The notes below the pieces were generated by a model, which worked only from the letters and a program-made list of their open reading frames with translations, searched no databases and had not been told where the DNA came from. A stretch of DNA of 64,000 bases from Ga0077555 sp963761475 (GTDB lineage: Bacteria > Pseudomonadota > Alphaproteobacteria > Rhizobiales > Hyphomicrobiaceae), in contig CAVXGT010000020.1 of assembly GCA_963761475.1 (NCBI GenBank), forward strand, positions 434,001 to 498,000, read 5' to 3'. Below, piece after piece: positions 29,680-37,930 of the stretch. Made by a program: the position numbers and the translations under genes. Each line of letters opens with the position of its first letter. Positions within the stretch are counted from its first letter, which is position 1.

Positions 29680-30925
29680 GGATCACAACTCCCTATCGCA
29701 TGCGAGGCCGGCCTTGCGCGCCAGGCGCCCGACCATACTGCAGATCATCCCTCGACTCGACACGGGTGGTGCCGAGCTCTCGGCCATCGAGATCACCGAG
29801 GCACTCGTCGCGGCTGGCGCCCGGGCGATCGTTGCCACCGAAGGCGGTCGGCTGGCCGAACGCATCACCGAGCTCGGCGGCGAACTTCTGCACATGCATG
29901 CCGCAACCAAGAACCCACTGCAGATCGCAGCCAACGCCCGCCACTTGGTCCGTTTGGTGCAACGAGAGGAAGTGGACCTGCTCCATGCCCGCTCACGTGC
30001 CCCCGCCTGGAGCGCCCTATTGGCTGCAAGACGCACCGCCATACCCTTCGTCACGACCTACCACGGCGCCTACGGCGAAAAGAGCAGCGCCAAGCGGCTC
30101 TATAACAGCGTCATGGCCCGTGCCGACCGCGTGATCGCCAACTCGCACTACACCGCAGCACTCATTCAACAGCGCTACCGCACACCGACAAGCCGCATTC
30201 GCGTCATCCATCGCGGCGTCGATCTCGCAAAATTCGACCCCCAGGCGATTGCCCCCGAACGGTTGGCCGACCTGTGCCGGCAATGGCGCGTGGCAGCCGG
30301 CGAACGCATCATCCTCCAGCCGGCTCGCCTCACCAGCTGGAAGGGCCAACGCGTCCTGCTCGACGCAGTTGCCCGGCTATCGGCCGCACAGGATCCCGAC
30401 ATTCGCCTAAAGGTTGTATTTGCCGGCGACGATCAAGGTCGCACAGGCTATGCCGATGAGCTCGCGCGTCGCGCGAGGGATTTGGGACTGGGATCAGTCG
30501 TCCATTTCGCCGGTCATGTCGACGATATGCCGGCAGCATTCGCCGCCGCCGACGTTGCCGTCGTCGCCTCCGTCGAGCCCGAAGCCTTTGGGCGCACCGC
30601 CACAGAAGCCCAGGCCATGGGATGCCCCGTCATCGCAACGCGCATCGGCGCGCCGCCAGAAACGGTTGTCGACGCAAATACGATCGACCCGGCAGAAGCC
30701 ACGGGCTGGCTGGTCCCGCCCGCCGATCCAGATGCCCTGAGCCGTGCCCTCGCCGCTGCCCTCAGCCTCGACGAACCCTCCAGAAGCAGCCTCCGCGCCC
30801 GCGCACGGGCCCATATCGCCGGCCGCTTCACCGTCCGCGCGATGCAACTGGCGACCCTCGCCGTCTACGACGAACTCCTCCAGGTCGGCTTAGCCCCCCA
30901 CTTTTCCAACACAAGGAACCAGTAA
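29678..30925 (+). CDS. Glycosyltransferase family 4-like
   Basis: A 415-residue GT-B glycosyltransferase. The N-terminal domain begins ILQIIPRLDTGGAELSAIEI, with FVTTYHGAYGEKSSAKRLYN and ANSHYTAALI. The C-terminal donor-binding domain has ILQPARLTSWKGQRVLLDAVARL, VHFAGHVDDMPAAFAAADV and EPEAFGRTATEAQAMGCPVIATRIGAPPETV. The start is uncertain: the ATG at 29678 overlaps the ATG of the divergent hydrolase by two bases and has only a weak ribosome site, and the frame is open to 29612. It probably acts on cell-surface polysaccharide or lipopolysaccharide core synthesis. Confidence 0.88.
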   Translation: MDHNSLSHARPALRARRPTILQIIPRLDTGGAELSAIEITEALVAAGARAIVATEGGRLAERITELGGELLHMHAATKNPLQIAANARHLVRLVQREEVDLLHARSRAPAWSALLAARRTAIPFVTTYHGAYGEKSSAKRLYNSVMARADRVIANSHYTAALIQQRYRTPTSRIRVIHRGVDLAKFDPQAIAPERLADLCRQWRVAAGERIILQPARLTSWKGQRVLLDAVARLSAAQDPDIRLKVVFAGDDQGRTGYADELARRARDLGLGSVVHFAGHVDDMPAAFAAADVAVVASVEPEAFGRTATEAQAMGCPVIATRIGAPPETVVDANTIDPAEATGWLVPPADPDALSRALAAALSLDEPSRSSLRARARAHIAGRFTVRAMQLATLAVYDELLQVGLAPHFSNTRNQ

Positions 30926-31145
30926 ATAGGTTGGAAACGAATGAAGGTGCATCTTGACTTCGCCGTTGCACATGCCAAATTCTTGCCGCATGCGTCGAGG
31001 TGCCGCGATTGCAGCTACCTCCTACTTCTGTGAGGCAGGAGGCGGCGCATTCGCCGATCTTACGCGGTGATATAAATTGATCGCCATGCCTGATACTGTG
31101 AGCAACGACGCCTGAATGAACTTCAACAGCTAACGGAGAGCGAAC

Positions 31146-31688
31146 ATCCGCCGTCCAATGCGAGCCGCGCCTGAGCGCGAGCAAACTGGTCCAAGGACTA
31201 ATGAGAACATCCGCGTACGTGAGTTGCGGGTGATTGACGAAGATGGCAACAATCTGGGCGTTTTGCCGAGGCTAGAAGCCCTGAGCAAAGCCATCGACGC
31301 CGGTTTGGACCTGGTTGAAGTGTCGCCGGAAGCCAATCCGCCTGTAGCCAAGATCATGGACTACGGCAAATACAAGTACCAAGAGCAAAAGAAGGCTGCC
31401 GAGGCACGCAAGAAGCAGAAGATCGTCGAGGTCAAGGAAATCAAGATGCGCCCGGCGATCGATGACCACGACTACGAGACGAAGTTGAAGGCCATGCGCC
31501 GGTTTTTCGAGGAAGGCGACAAGGTCAAGGTCTCTTTGCGGTTCCGTGGTCGCGAAATGGCCCACACTGAGTTGGGCATGCAAGTGCTGCAGCGCGTCAA
31601 GTCCGACACCGTGGAAGTGGCCAAGGTTGAGTACGAGCCAAAATTCGAAGGCCGCAACCAGATGATCATGATCCTGGCGCCCAAGTAA
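31146..31688 (+). CDS. infC: Translation initiation factor IF-3 (probable ATC start)
   Basis: A 180-residue IF-3 that binds the 30S subunit and enforces correct start codon choice. The N domain has IRVRELRVIDEDGNNLGVLPRLEALSKA, the linker is Lys/Glu rich, and the C domain has EIKMRPAIDDHDYETKLKAMRRFFEEGDKVKVSLRFRGREM. The first ATG in frame (31158) is 17 bases past the GGAGAG ribosome site at 31135-31140. An in-frame ATC at 31146 is correctly spaced, and would give the family N terminus of the type xRRPMRA. Non-ATG starts are the rule for infC because IF-3 represses its own non-canonical start. It is followed by a terminator, with no rpmI-rplT. Confidence 0.93.
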   Translation: MRRPMRAAPEREQTGPRTNENIRVRELRVIDEDGNNLGVLPRLEALSKAIDAGLDLVEVSPEANPPVAKIMDYGKYKYQEQKKAAEARKKQKIVEVKEIKMRPAIDDHDYETKLKAMRRFFEEGDKVKVSLRFRGREMAHTELGMQVLQRVKSDTVEVAKVEYEPKFEGRNQMIMILAPK

Positions 31689-31699
31689 TCGGCAACTCT

Positions 31700-31725
31700 C
31701 GCCTGGAGGATTTGTCCTCCTGGCG
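31700..31725 (+). terminator. First hairpin after infC
   Basis: CGCC-T-GGAGGA (31700-31710) pairs with TCCTCC-T-GGCG (31715-31725) across a TTTG loop with one T-T mismatch. It lies 12 bases after the infC stop, without a good T tract. It may aid termination or protect the 3' end. Confidence 0.45.
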
Positions 31726-31758
31726 CTCCTATTGAAACCGCATTTTCCCCACCAAGCG

Positions 31759-31783
31759 AACCGCCCGCACGCCGGGCGGTTTT
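31759..31783 (+). terminator. Intrinsic terminator of infC
   Basis: A perfect 9-bp stem (AACCGCCCG at 31759-31767 with CGGGCGGTT at 31773-31781), a 5-base loop and a TTTT run. This is a textbook intrinsic terminator 70 bases after infC. Confidence 0.8.
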
Positions 31784-31931
31784 CACGACGTGCATTGTTT
31801 GCGAGCGAAGTCTTGAGCCAAATCTGGCCTTCGCACGATGCCCGCCAGCAGCTACGATGCACATCGCCTGATGACCCGCACCTTGGCGCCAAGCCCCGAA
31901 TGGTTGATCGAGCCGCCCATAAGGAAGAGCG

Positions 31932-33266
31932 ATGCTGCGCAATGAGCCTTACTGGTGGACGGCTGCCCCGCCAGCCATCCTGCCACAAAAAACCGTCGCC
32001 GCTCGCTGCGATGTCGTCGTTGTCGGCGCCGGCTACACGGGCCTGTCCGCCGCCTTGACGCTCGCCCGCGCCGGTCGCTCGGTCCAAGTGTTCGACCGCC
32101 AGCGTCCCGGCGAAGGTGCTTCGACCCGCAATGGTGGAATTGCCAGTGGCAGCCTGCGCCACAGCTACGCCGAGCACGAGCGCCGCTTTGGCACCGAGCG
32201 CGCCAAGGCCATTGAGCTCGAGGCCAAGGCCGCGCGGGAAGATCTTGCCCGCTTCATCGCGGATGAAGCGATCGATTGCGATTTCCAAATGACGGGCCGC
32301 TTCACGGGAGCTTCGACCCCCGCGGATTATGAAAGCCTGGCGCGCGAGGCTGAGCGGCTGAAGCGCAGCCTCGGCATCGAGGTCTACGCCGTCCCCAAAT
32401 CCGAGCAACGCCGCGAGTTGGGCACGGACTTCTACAGCGGCGGCCTCGTTCGCAAGGACATTGGCGGCCTCCACCCGGCCAAGTTTCATGCAGGATTGTT
32501 GCAGCGCGCCGAGCAGGCCGGCGCCGTCGTGCACGGCGAAACCGCCGTTCTGGGCGTTACCGCCGATGGCACCGGCTACGAGGTGGAAACCGCTCGTGGC
32601 CGCGTCAAGGCCGCCTACGTCATCACCGGCACCAACGGCTACGCCGACAAATCAGATCCCTGGCTACGCCGGCGCATGGTCCCGGTCCGCAGCCGCATCA
32701 TCGCCACGGCACCGCTGTCCGACAACCTCATGCGCGAGCTATGCCCGAAGGGATACATGCTGAGCGAAACGCGGGCGCTGCACTACTACTACCGCCCATC
32801 GCCTGATGGCCGCCGCATTCTCTTCGGCGGGCGCGACGGCACCATCGCCGGCGATCCCGCTTGGCCGACCGAAAGCTTGCGCCGCGCCATGGTCGACATC
32901 TTCCCCGTTCTCGACGACGTCGAACTCACCCACAGCTGGTTCGGCCACGTCGCCATGAACCGCGACTTCATCCCGCGAATTTTTTCCAAGGATGGCGTGC
33001 GCTATGCAGCGGGCTACTGCGGCTCGGGGGTCGTGTGGGCCCGATGGGCCGGTGCCAAGGCCGCCCAACAAATCCTGGGTCTGCCCGAAGGTCAGTCCGC
33101 CATGGATTTCCGCCCCCCGAAACCGGTTCCCCTCTATAATGGTACGCCGTGGTTCATGCCGGCCGTTTTCGCCTGGTTTTCGGCCAAGGATCGCATGAAC
33201 CACCCACGCCCGCGCAACAAACAGAAGTCGAAAGCAGCCCAAGGCAACATCGCCGATCGAGGCTGA
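31932..33266 (+). CDS. FAD-dependent amine/amino acid oxidase (DAO family, PuuB-like)
   Basis: A 444-residue flavoenzyme. It opens with EPYWWTAAPP, as in gamma-glutamylputrescine oxidoreductase-like proteins. The FAD loop is VVVGAGYTGLSAALTLARAG (about 29-48), then STRNGGIASGSL, and a C-terminal GRDG and AAGYCGSGVVWARWAGAKAA FAD-binding end. It should oxidise a secondary or primary amine with O2 or another acceptor; polyamine-derived substrates are suggested by the family only. AGGAAGAG precedes the ATG. The ABC exporter gene starts 10 bp after its stop. Confidence 0.88.
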   Translation: MLRNEPYWWTAAPPAILPQKTVAARCDVVVVGAGYTGLSAALTLARAGRSVQVFDRQRPGEGASTRNGGIASGSLRHSYAEHERRFGTERAKAIELEAKAAREDLARFIADEAIDCDFQMTGRFTGASTPADYESLAREAERLKRSLGIEVYAVPKSEQRRELGTDFYSGGLVRKDIGGLHPAKFHAGLLQRAEQAGAVVHGETAVLGVTADGTGYEVETARGRVKAAYVITGTNGYADKSDPWLRRRMVPVRSRIIATAPLSDNLMRELCPKGYMLSETRALHYYYRPSPDGRRILFGGRDGTIAGDPAWPTESLRRAMVDIFPVLDDVELTHSWFGHVAMNRDFIPRIFSKDGVRYAAGYCGSGVVWARWAGAKAAQQILGLPEGQSAMDFRPPKPVPLYNGTPWFMPAVFAWFSAKDRMNHPRPRNKQKSKAAQGNIADRG

Positions 33267-33276
33267 TCAAGGTACC

Positions 33277-35046
33277 ATGCAGGCGACCAATTCATCTGTT
33301 TCGAGCGTCGGCGCGTGGCAGCTTTACCTGCGCGCGCTTTCAATGCTCAAAAGCGAGACCGGGCTTGCTGCAGCGCTGATCGTGTCCGGCATGGCGATCG
33401 CCATTATCCAGGTGATTGAGCAGCAGTTGTTCGGTCGCGTGGTCGATGCGCTGGCAAAAGGTGGCGAAGCCTACCAGATCATCGCCATGTGGGCAGGCCT
33501 GGGTCTGATCGGCATCATCGCCAGCGTGGTGGTCGCCGTGGCGGCTGACAGGCTATCCCATCGTCAGCGCCTGGCCGGCATGGGCAACGCCTTCGAGCAG
33601 GCCATTACCCTGCCGATCAGCTACCACGCCCGCACCGGCTCCGGGGCCGTGGTCAGATCGATCCTTGCCGGCACTGATGCCCTCTTCTGGCTATGGCTGT
33701 CGTTCCTGCGCGAGCAGCTCACCGCGCTCATTGGCGTCGCCTATCTGATCCCTGTCGCAATCGCGATGGACTGGCGCATGACGTCTATTCTGGGCGTCCT
33801 GGCCGTCGTCTACCTGTTTATCAATATTTTCGTCGTCGGCCGCACCAGCACCGGCCAGGCGACGGTCGAGGGCTATCACACCAACGTCTACGGTCAGGTC
33901 GGCGATGTCCTGGGCAACGTCACCGTTGTCCAGTCGTTTGCCCGCCACAGCCTCGAGATGCGCGCCATGCGCGACATCATGACCAGACTGCTGGCCGCAC
34001 AATATCCCGTGCTGACCTGGTGGGGACTGCTCACCGTCCTGACAAGATCAGCCGCAACCATCGCCCTGCTTCTGGTGTTCTCCCTTGGCGCATACCTTGC
34101 CTCGCTGGGCGAGATCACTGTTGGCGAAATCGTGACCTTCGCGGGCTTCGCACAGTTGCTCATCATGAAGCTGGACCAGATTTCAGCCTTCGTTGTCCGC
34201 GTCAATCAGCAGGCCCCAACGTTGAAGACGTTCTTCGACCTGCTCGACGCCCGCGCCGACGTCATCGAACGCCCTAACGCGCGGAGCCTCGAAAACGTCA
34301 GAGGAGAAGTCGTCTTCGACAACGTCAATTTCCGCTATGGTCCCGGCGCCCAGGGCGTTTTCGAAATCGACATCACAGCTCGCCCCGGAGAAACGATTGC
34401 CCTGGTCGGCCCCACCGGCTCGGGTAAGACGACGACTTTGGCCCTCCTCCAGCGCATTCGCGAGGTCAATTCCGGCCGCATCCGCATCGATGGCCACGAC
34501 ATCACCGACGTGACGCTGAGTTCCCTCCGCCAGTCGATCGCCGTCGTTTTCCAGGAGGCGGGCCTCTTCAATCGGACCATCGCCGAGAACATCCGCATCG
34601 GCAAACCGGACGCCACCGACGCCGAAGTCGAGCGCGCCGCCCGCCTCGCCGAAGCCCATGACTTCATCATGCGCAAGCCCGCCGGCTATCAGTTCGTGAT
34701 CGGCGAACGCGGCGCCCAGCTCTCGGGCGGCGAGCGCCAACGTATCGCGATTGCCCGTGCCATCCTCAAGGACGCCCCGATCCTCATCCTGGACGAGGCC
34801 ACCAGCGCCCTGGATTCCGAAACCGAAGGCAAGATCAAGCGCGCGCTCGACGCTCTGCGCCAGGGCCGCACCACTTTTATCATCGCCCATCGCCTTTCGA
34901 CCGTCGCCGACGCCGATACCATCCTCGTGCTGAACGAAGGCCGCATTGTCGAGCGAGGTCGCTTCAGCGATCTGGTCAAATTGGGAGGCCTCTTCTCGCG
35001 GCTGGTGAAAGAGGGTGGCTTCACCGCACCCGAGGACGATGAATAG
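33277..35046 (+). CDS. ABC exporter, ChvA/NdvA-like (membrane-ATPase fusion)
   Basis: A 589-residue half-transporter, expected to act as a homodimer in the inner membrane. Six transmembrane helices lie in residues about 30-300. The ATPase domain has Walker A GPTGSGKTT (about 378-386), the Q-loop VFQEAGLFN, signature LSGGERQRIAIARAIL, Walker B ILILDEATSALDSE and the H-loop histidine in IIAHRLSTV. Length and sequence (DRLSHRQRL, SAQYPVL-like AAQYPVLTWW, GEIVTFAGFAQLLI) resemble the cyclic beta-1,2-glucan exporters ChvA/NdvA, but no glucan synthase gene is nearby, so another exported substrate is possible. Confidence 0.88.
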   Translation: MQATNSSVSSVGAWQLYLRALSMLKSETGLAAALIVSGMAIAIIQVIEQQLFGRVVDALAKGGEAYQIIAMWAGLGLIGIIASVVVAVAADRLSHRQRLAGMGNAFEQAITLPISYHARTGSGAVVRSILAGTDALFWLWLSFLREQLTALIGVAYLIPVAIAMDWRMTSILGVLAVVYLFINIFVVGRTSTGQATVEGYHTNVYGQVGDVLGNVTVVQSFARHSLEMRAMRDIMTRLLAAQYPVLTWWGLLTVLTRSAATIALLLVFSLGAYLASLGEITVGEIVTFAGFAQLLIMKLDQISAFVVRVNQQAPTLKTFFDLLDARADVIERPNARSLENVRGEVVFDNVNFRYGPGAQGVFEIDITARPGETIALVGPTGSGKTTTLALLQRIREVNSGRIRIDGHDITDVTLSSLRQSIAVVFQEAGLFNRTIAENIRIGKPDATDAEVERAARLAEAHDFIMRKPAGYQFVIGERGAQLSGGERQRIAIARAILKDAPILILDEATSALDSETEGKIKRALDALRQGRTTFIIAHRLSTVADADTILVLNEGRIVERGRFSDLVKLGGLFSRLVKEGGFTAPEDDE

Positions 35047-35140
35047 GCGAAAAACCGAATCATCAATCCGACGGTCGGCGGCTCAGATAAATGCCCGCCG
35101 CACATGACAGCGCGCCATTAATGAACGCCTTTCCAGTAAG

Positions 35141-35156
35141 TTAATCAGTCGTTAAC
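35141..35156 (+). promoter_or_regulatory. CtrA-type box
   Basis: TTAA-N7-TTAAC (35141-35144, seven bases, 35152-35156) matches the full binding consensus of the cell-cycle regulator CtrA. It lies 63 bp before the small open frame starting at 35219. The motif is seen directly; binding is inferred. Confidence 0.55.
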
Positions 35157-35218
35157 ATTAGATTTCTAGCCTGATCGCCAGTTCGAAACTGATTCGAATT
35201 CCCTTTCGGCGGACCGGC

Positions 35219-35590
35219 ATGATCATCGAGAAACTCGCCACCTTGGCCCTATTGGCCTCGACCAAGACCGGCACGGTTCTAGCCTTTGCCGTCTCCGGCA
35301 TCGCGTTTCCGACCTCGAAGGCCAAACGCCCGCGCACGATGGGAGCAGGACGCCGGCTGATCCATCGCAGCCTCGCCAATGAGCAGGCAATTACGATCCC
35401 TGAAAGCCGCCTCACCCTCGAAGATCAATGGGCCCGCCTCAGCGCAACGTCCAGCCATTGCGACGGCCTCACCACCCTGCTCCAAGGCCAGCAACGCGAT
35501 GCCGAAAGTGCGGTCCAGGATGCTGCGTTAGCGTTGCAGGCCTTACAGGCAGACCTGGCCGGGATAGATCGCCTACGCCCGAATTTCTAG
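35219..35590 (+). CDS. Possible small protein downstream of a CtrA-type box
   Basis: A 123-residue open frame, not recognised. It begins with a hydrophobic N-terminal stretch (about 5-30, LATLALLASTKTGTVLAFAVSG), then a basic segment, and ends in an alanine- and glutamine-rich stretch likely to be helical (QRDAESAVQDAALALQALQADL). There is no good ribosome site at the ATG, which weakens the call; a CtrA-type box upstream strengthens it. A minus-strand frame overlaps the start but has less protein character. It could be a small membrane-associated protein or a chance frame. Confidence 0.4.
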   Translation: MIIEKLATLALLASTKTGTVLAFAVSGIAFPTSKAKRPRTMGAGRRLIHRSLANEQAITIPESRLTLEDQWARLSATSSHCDGLTTLLQGQQRDAESAVQDAALALQALQADLAGIDRLRPNF

Positions 35591-35671
35591 CCTTGAACAC
35601 AGATGAGCCCTGTTGTGCGCACCAGGTTTGAGCAGGACATGGCGCATTGGCTCCAACACACCAAACGCTGA

Positions 35672-36628
35672 TCAAGGCAGGATGAGGCCCCGCTCCTTGA
35701 GATGGGCCAGAACCAGCGTGACCGTGGCTACGCTGATGAGGGTCGATACGGCTACCGCCGCTGATACCGGTGCGACCGCCTTGTCGTATCGCGCAGCAAA
35801 GATGAAGGCGTTCGCTCCAACTGGCATCGCAACGTAGATGACCAGAGCCCCCGCCCACAATGGTGGCAAAGCGAAGACCTCAGTCGCCAGCCAGAATGCA
35901 AACGCCGGATAGGCCAGCAACTTCAGAATACAAAGCGCGGCAACACTACCAAGCTCGCCCTTGATCGGATACTGCGACAGCGACATACCCAGCGCAAACA
36001 GCGAAACCGGAATGGCAGCGCCTGCCATCAGGTCGATTAGTTTCTTGGGCGCCTCCGGCAAGTCGATCCCGCCCGCGCGCCAGGCAAGCCCGAGCCCGAG
36101 CGCAATGATGAGCGGGTTGGTGCCGATGTCGCGCAGCACACCGCCAAGGCCGTCTAGAACGCCCTTACCCGGCTCCGGCCGCACCACCCCCATGTGCACG
36201 GTGCCGATGATCCATAGCAGGACGGTCTCGCACGTCGCCAGAAACGCCATGGGCGTCGCAGCCTCCGGTCCAAGCGCGAGCAGGATCAACGGAAATCCCA
36301 GCATGACGCCATTCGAGAAACAGGCGCCCATGGCAATGGCCGGCGCCTCCGATTCCGGCCGCCGCAAAATGGCGAGGGATATGATCGAGGCAGCGATCCA
36401 GGTGGCAGTGATGCCGGCGACGTATGTTGCTGCCAACCAGAGAGGCGAGACGGGCACTGGCCCCACATTCGCCATGGCCCGAAAGAGCAGCGCCGGCATC
36501 GCCACCTTGTAGCCGAATGCCGCGAGCAGCCTCGCCGCGCCCGGATCGATATAACGCGACTTTGAGGCGATGAGCCCGAGCGCGATGATCGCGAAGACAG
36601 GGGCGATCAGGAGGACGATAGCCAACAT
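35672..36628 (-). CDS. AEC-family transporter (auxin efflux carrier fold)
   Basis: A 318-residue inner-membrane protein with about ten hydrophobic segments. Family features are the N-terminal VFAIIALGLIASKSRYI, the FSNGVMLGFPLILLALG segment, the central loop, NPLIIALGLGLAWRAGGIDLP, and PVSLFALGMSLSQYPI. Proteins of this family export organic acids or other metabolites in bacteria. It starts 5 bp after the end of the S49 peptidase gene, so the two are co-transcribed. The substrate is not predictable. Confidence 0.88.
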   Translation of the reverse strand: MLAIVLLIAPVFAIIALGLIASKSRYIDPGAARLLAAFGYKVAMPALLFRAMANVGPVPVSPLWLAATYVAGITATWIAASIISLAILRRPESEAPAIAMGACFSNGVMLGFPLILLALGPEAATPMAFLATCETVLLWIIGTVHMGVVRPEPGKGVLDGLGGVLRDIGTNPLIIALGLGLAWRAGGIDLPEAPKKLIDLMAGAAIPVSLFALGMSLSQYPIKGELGSVAALCILKLLAYPAFAFWLATEVFALPPLWAGALVIYVAMPVGANAFIFAARYDKAVAPVSAAVAVSTLISVATVTLVLAHLKERGLILP

Positions 36629-36633
36629 GCCGG

Positions 36634-37491
36634 CTAGAACCCGTATCGCGACCAGATAGCCCTCTGCTCCACCGCCGAGATCATCTCCTCGGCAATATGC
36701 CCGCCGACAACTGAGGCCGGATCCCCGAATGGAAAGGTATCGCCAAATGCCATGCGAGGCTTGAGCAGACGGCTCAGCAATCCGCCACCGGCAGGTGATA
36801 CCAGTTTCAGGCGGACGTTGTCCCCATGCACGGCCCGCATTTTCGAGCGCATATCGTCGATGCCGTCGACAAGACCAAGTTCGCGCGCTTTGCCAGCAGC
36901 CCAGAAGGCTCCGGTAAATAGGTCCTCGTCAGCCGCGGGAAGCTTGCCGGCCCGCCGTTCCCTCACGATCGCAATGAAGGCTTCGTGCACATCCTTCTGC
37001 ACCGCCTTCAGGCGCTCCACGTCCTCGGCATTTTCCGCCTTGAACGGATCGAGAAAACTCTTCGACCGGCCGCTGGTGTAGATCCGGCGCTCGATGCCGA
37101 GTTTGTCGATCGCCTTGTCCAATCCGAACGAGGCCGAGATCACCCCTATCGAACCGATGATTGATGAAGGATCGGCGTAGATTTCGTCTCCTGCCAGCGC
37201 CAGGAAATAGCCGCCCGAAGCCGCCACATCCTCGCAGAACACATACACCCGCTTTTTGCGTTCCGCTGCCAACTGCCGCACACGCTTGTAGATGAGATGC
37301 GACTGCGCCGGAGAGCCACCCGGCGAATTGATGGAGATCGCCACGGATGGCAGTTTTGACATGGAGAACGCACGCTCGATCACGCTGGCAGTCGTGGCGA
37401 GTGAAACACCCGGCTTCAGCGGTGTCGCCATGCCGATCGGCCCGACGAAGCGAATGACCGGAACGACCGGCTTGCGCTGCAACCATTTCAT
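36634..37491 (-). CDS. sppA: S49-family peptidase (SppA-like signal peptide peptidase)
   Basis: A 285-residue serine-lysine protease that degrades cleaved signal peptides at the membrane. INSPGGSPAQS (about 54-64) forms the substrate groove. Ser92 in ASGGYFLALAGDEIYA is the nucleophile, and Lys144 in SGRSKSFLDPF, 52 residues later, is the general base, the same spacing as in Bacillus SppA. SSIIGSIGVI follows the nucleophile. The start at 37491 is the family start (MKWLQRKP); the frame is open to 37593. No clear N-terminal membrane anchor is visible, only a moderately hydrophobic PVVPVIRFVGPIG. Confidence 0.9.
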   Translation of the reverse strand: MKWLQRKPVVPVIRFVGPIGMATPLKPGVSLATTASVIERAFSMSKLPSVAISINSPGGSPAQSHLIYKRVRQLAAERKKRVYVFCEDVAASGGYFLALAGDEIYADPSSIIGSIGVISASFGLDKAIDKLGIERRIYTSGRSKSFLDPFKAENAEDVERLKAVQKDVHEAFIAIVRERRAGKLPAADEDLFTGAFWAAGKARELGLVDGIDDMRSKMRAVHGDNVRLKLVSPAGGGLLSRLLKPRMAFGDTFPFGDPASVVGGHIAEEMISAVEQRAIWSRYGF

Positions 37492-37930
37492 TGAGGTGCT
37501 CTCTTTGGTTCTCGTTAGTGCAGGACCTCGGCCGCGGAACTGCTGGTCAGCGACACCTGCCCGATCAGCGATGTTTGCCCGGCCATCAACCACAACTCAA
37601 TCGCCGAATTCACACCCGATGCCTGAGCCATGGCCGCACGCTTTCAGTAGCGGCATCATCCTGCCGTCCCCGAACGGAGATCTCGTGGCCTCACGCCCGA
37701 GGCGCTCACAACATCAACGACCGCCCAGCTCTCGCGTTCCCCCGTGGCATCCTGCCTATCCCACGCTGCCGGCCAGATCACAACCCGCCATTGACGCCGA
37801 TCCGGACACGCCTGTAATCTGATATATCAGATTGTCGCGCCGCTTTTGTCGATCCCCACCGACATGCCCAGCCGCACCAGCAACGCGAAAAGCTGCCGCC
37901 GAACTGGCCAAAAGCCGAGGAAGAGCAAAG
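37492..37930. other. Non-coding region between divergent sppA and the hydroxylase gene
   Basis: This 439-bp gap has no credible gene. It contains an 18-bp perfect palindrome at 37816-37833 that looks like an operator. The frame of the hydroxylase stays open upstream to 37832, but that part is arginine- and proline-rich and unlike the family. Confidence 0.6.
37816..37833. promoter_or_regulatory. 18-bp perfect palindrome, probable operator
   Basis: AATCTGATATATCAGATT is a perfect 18-bp palindrome 98 bp before the hydroxylase start, with an AT-rich core in GC-rich surroundings. It suits a dimeric regulator such as a GntR-family protein. No regulator gene of that type is seen in the window. Confidence 0.6.
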
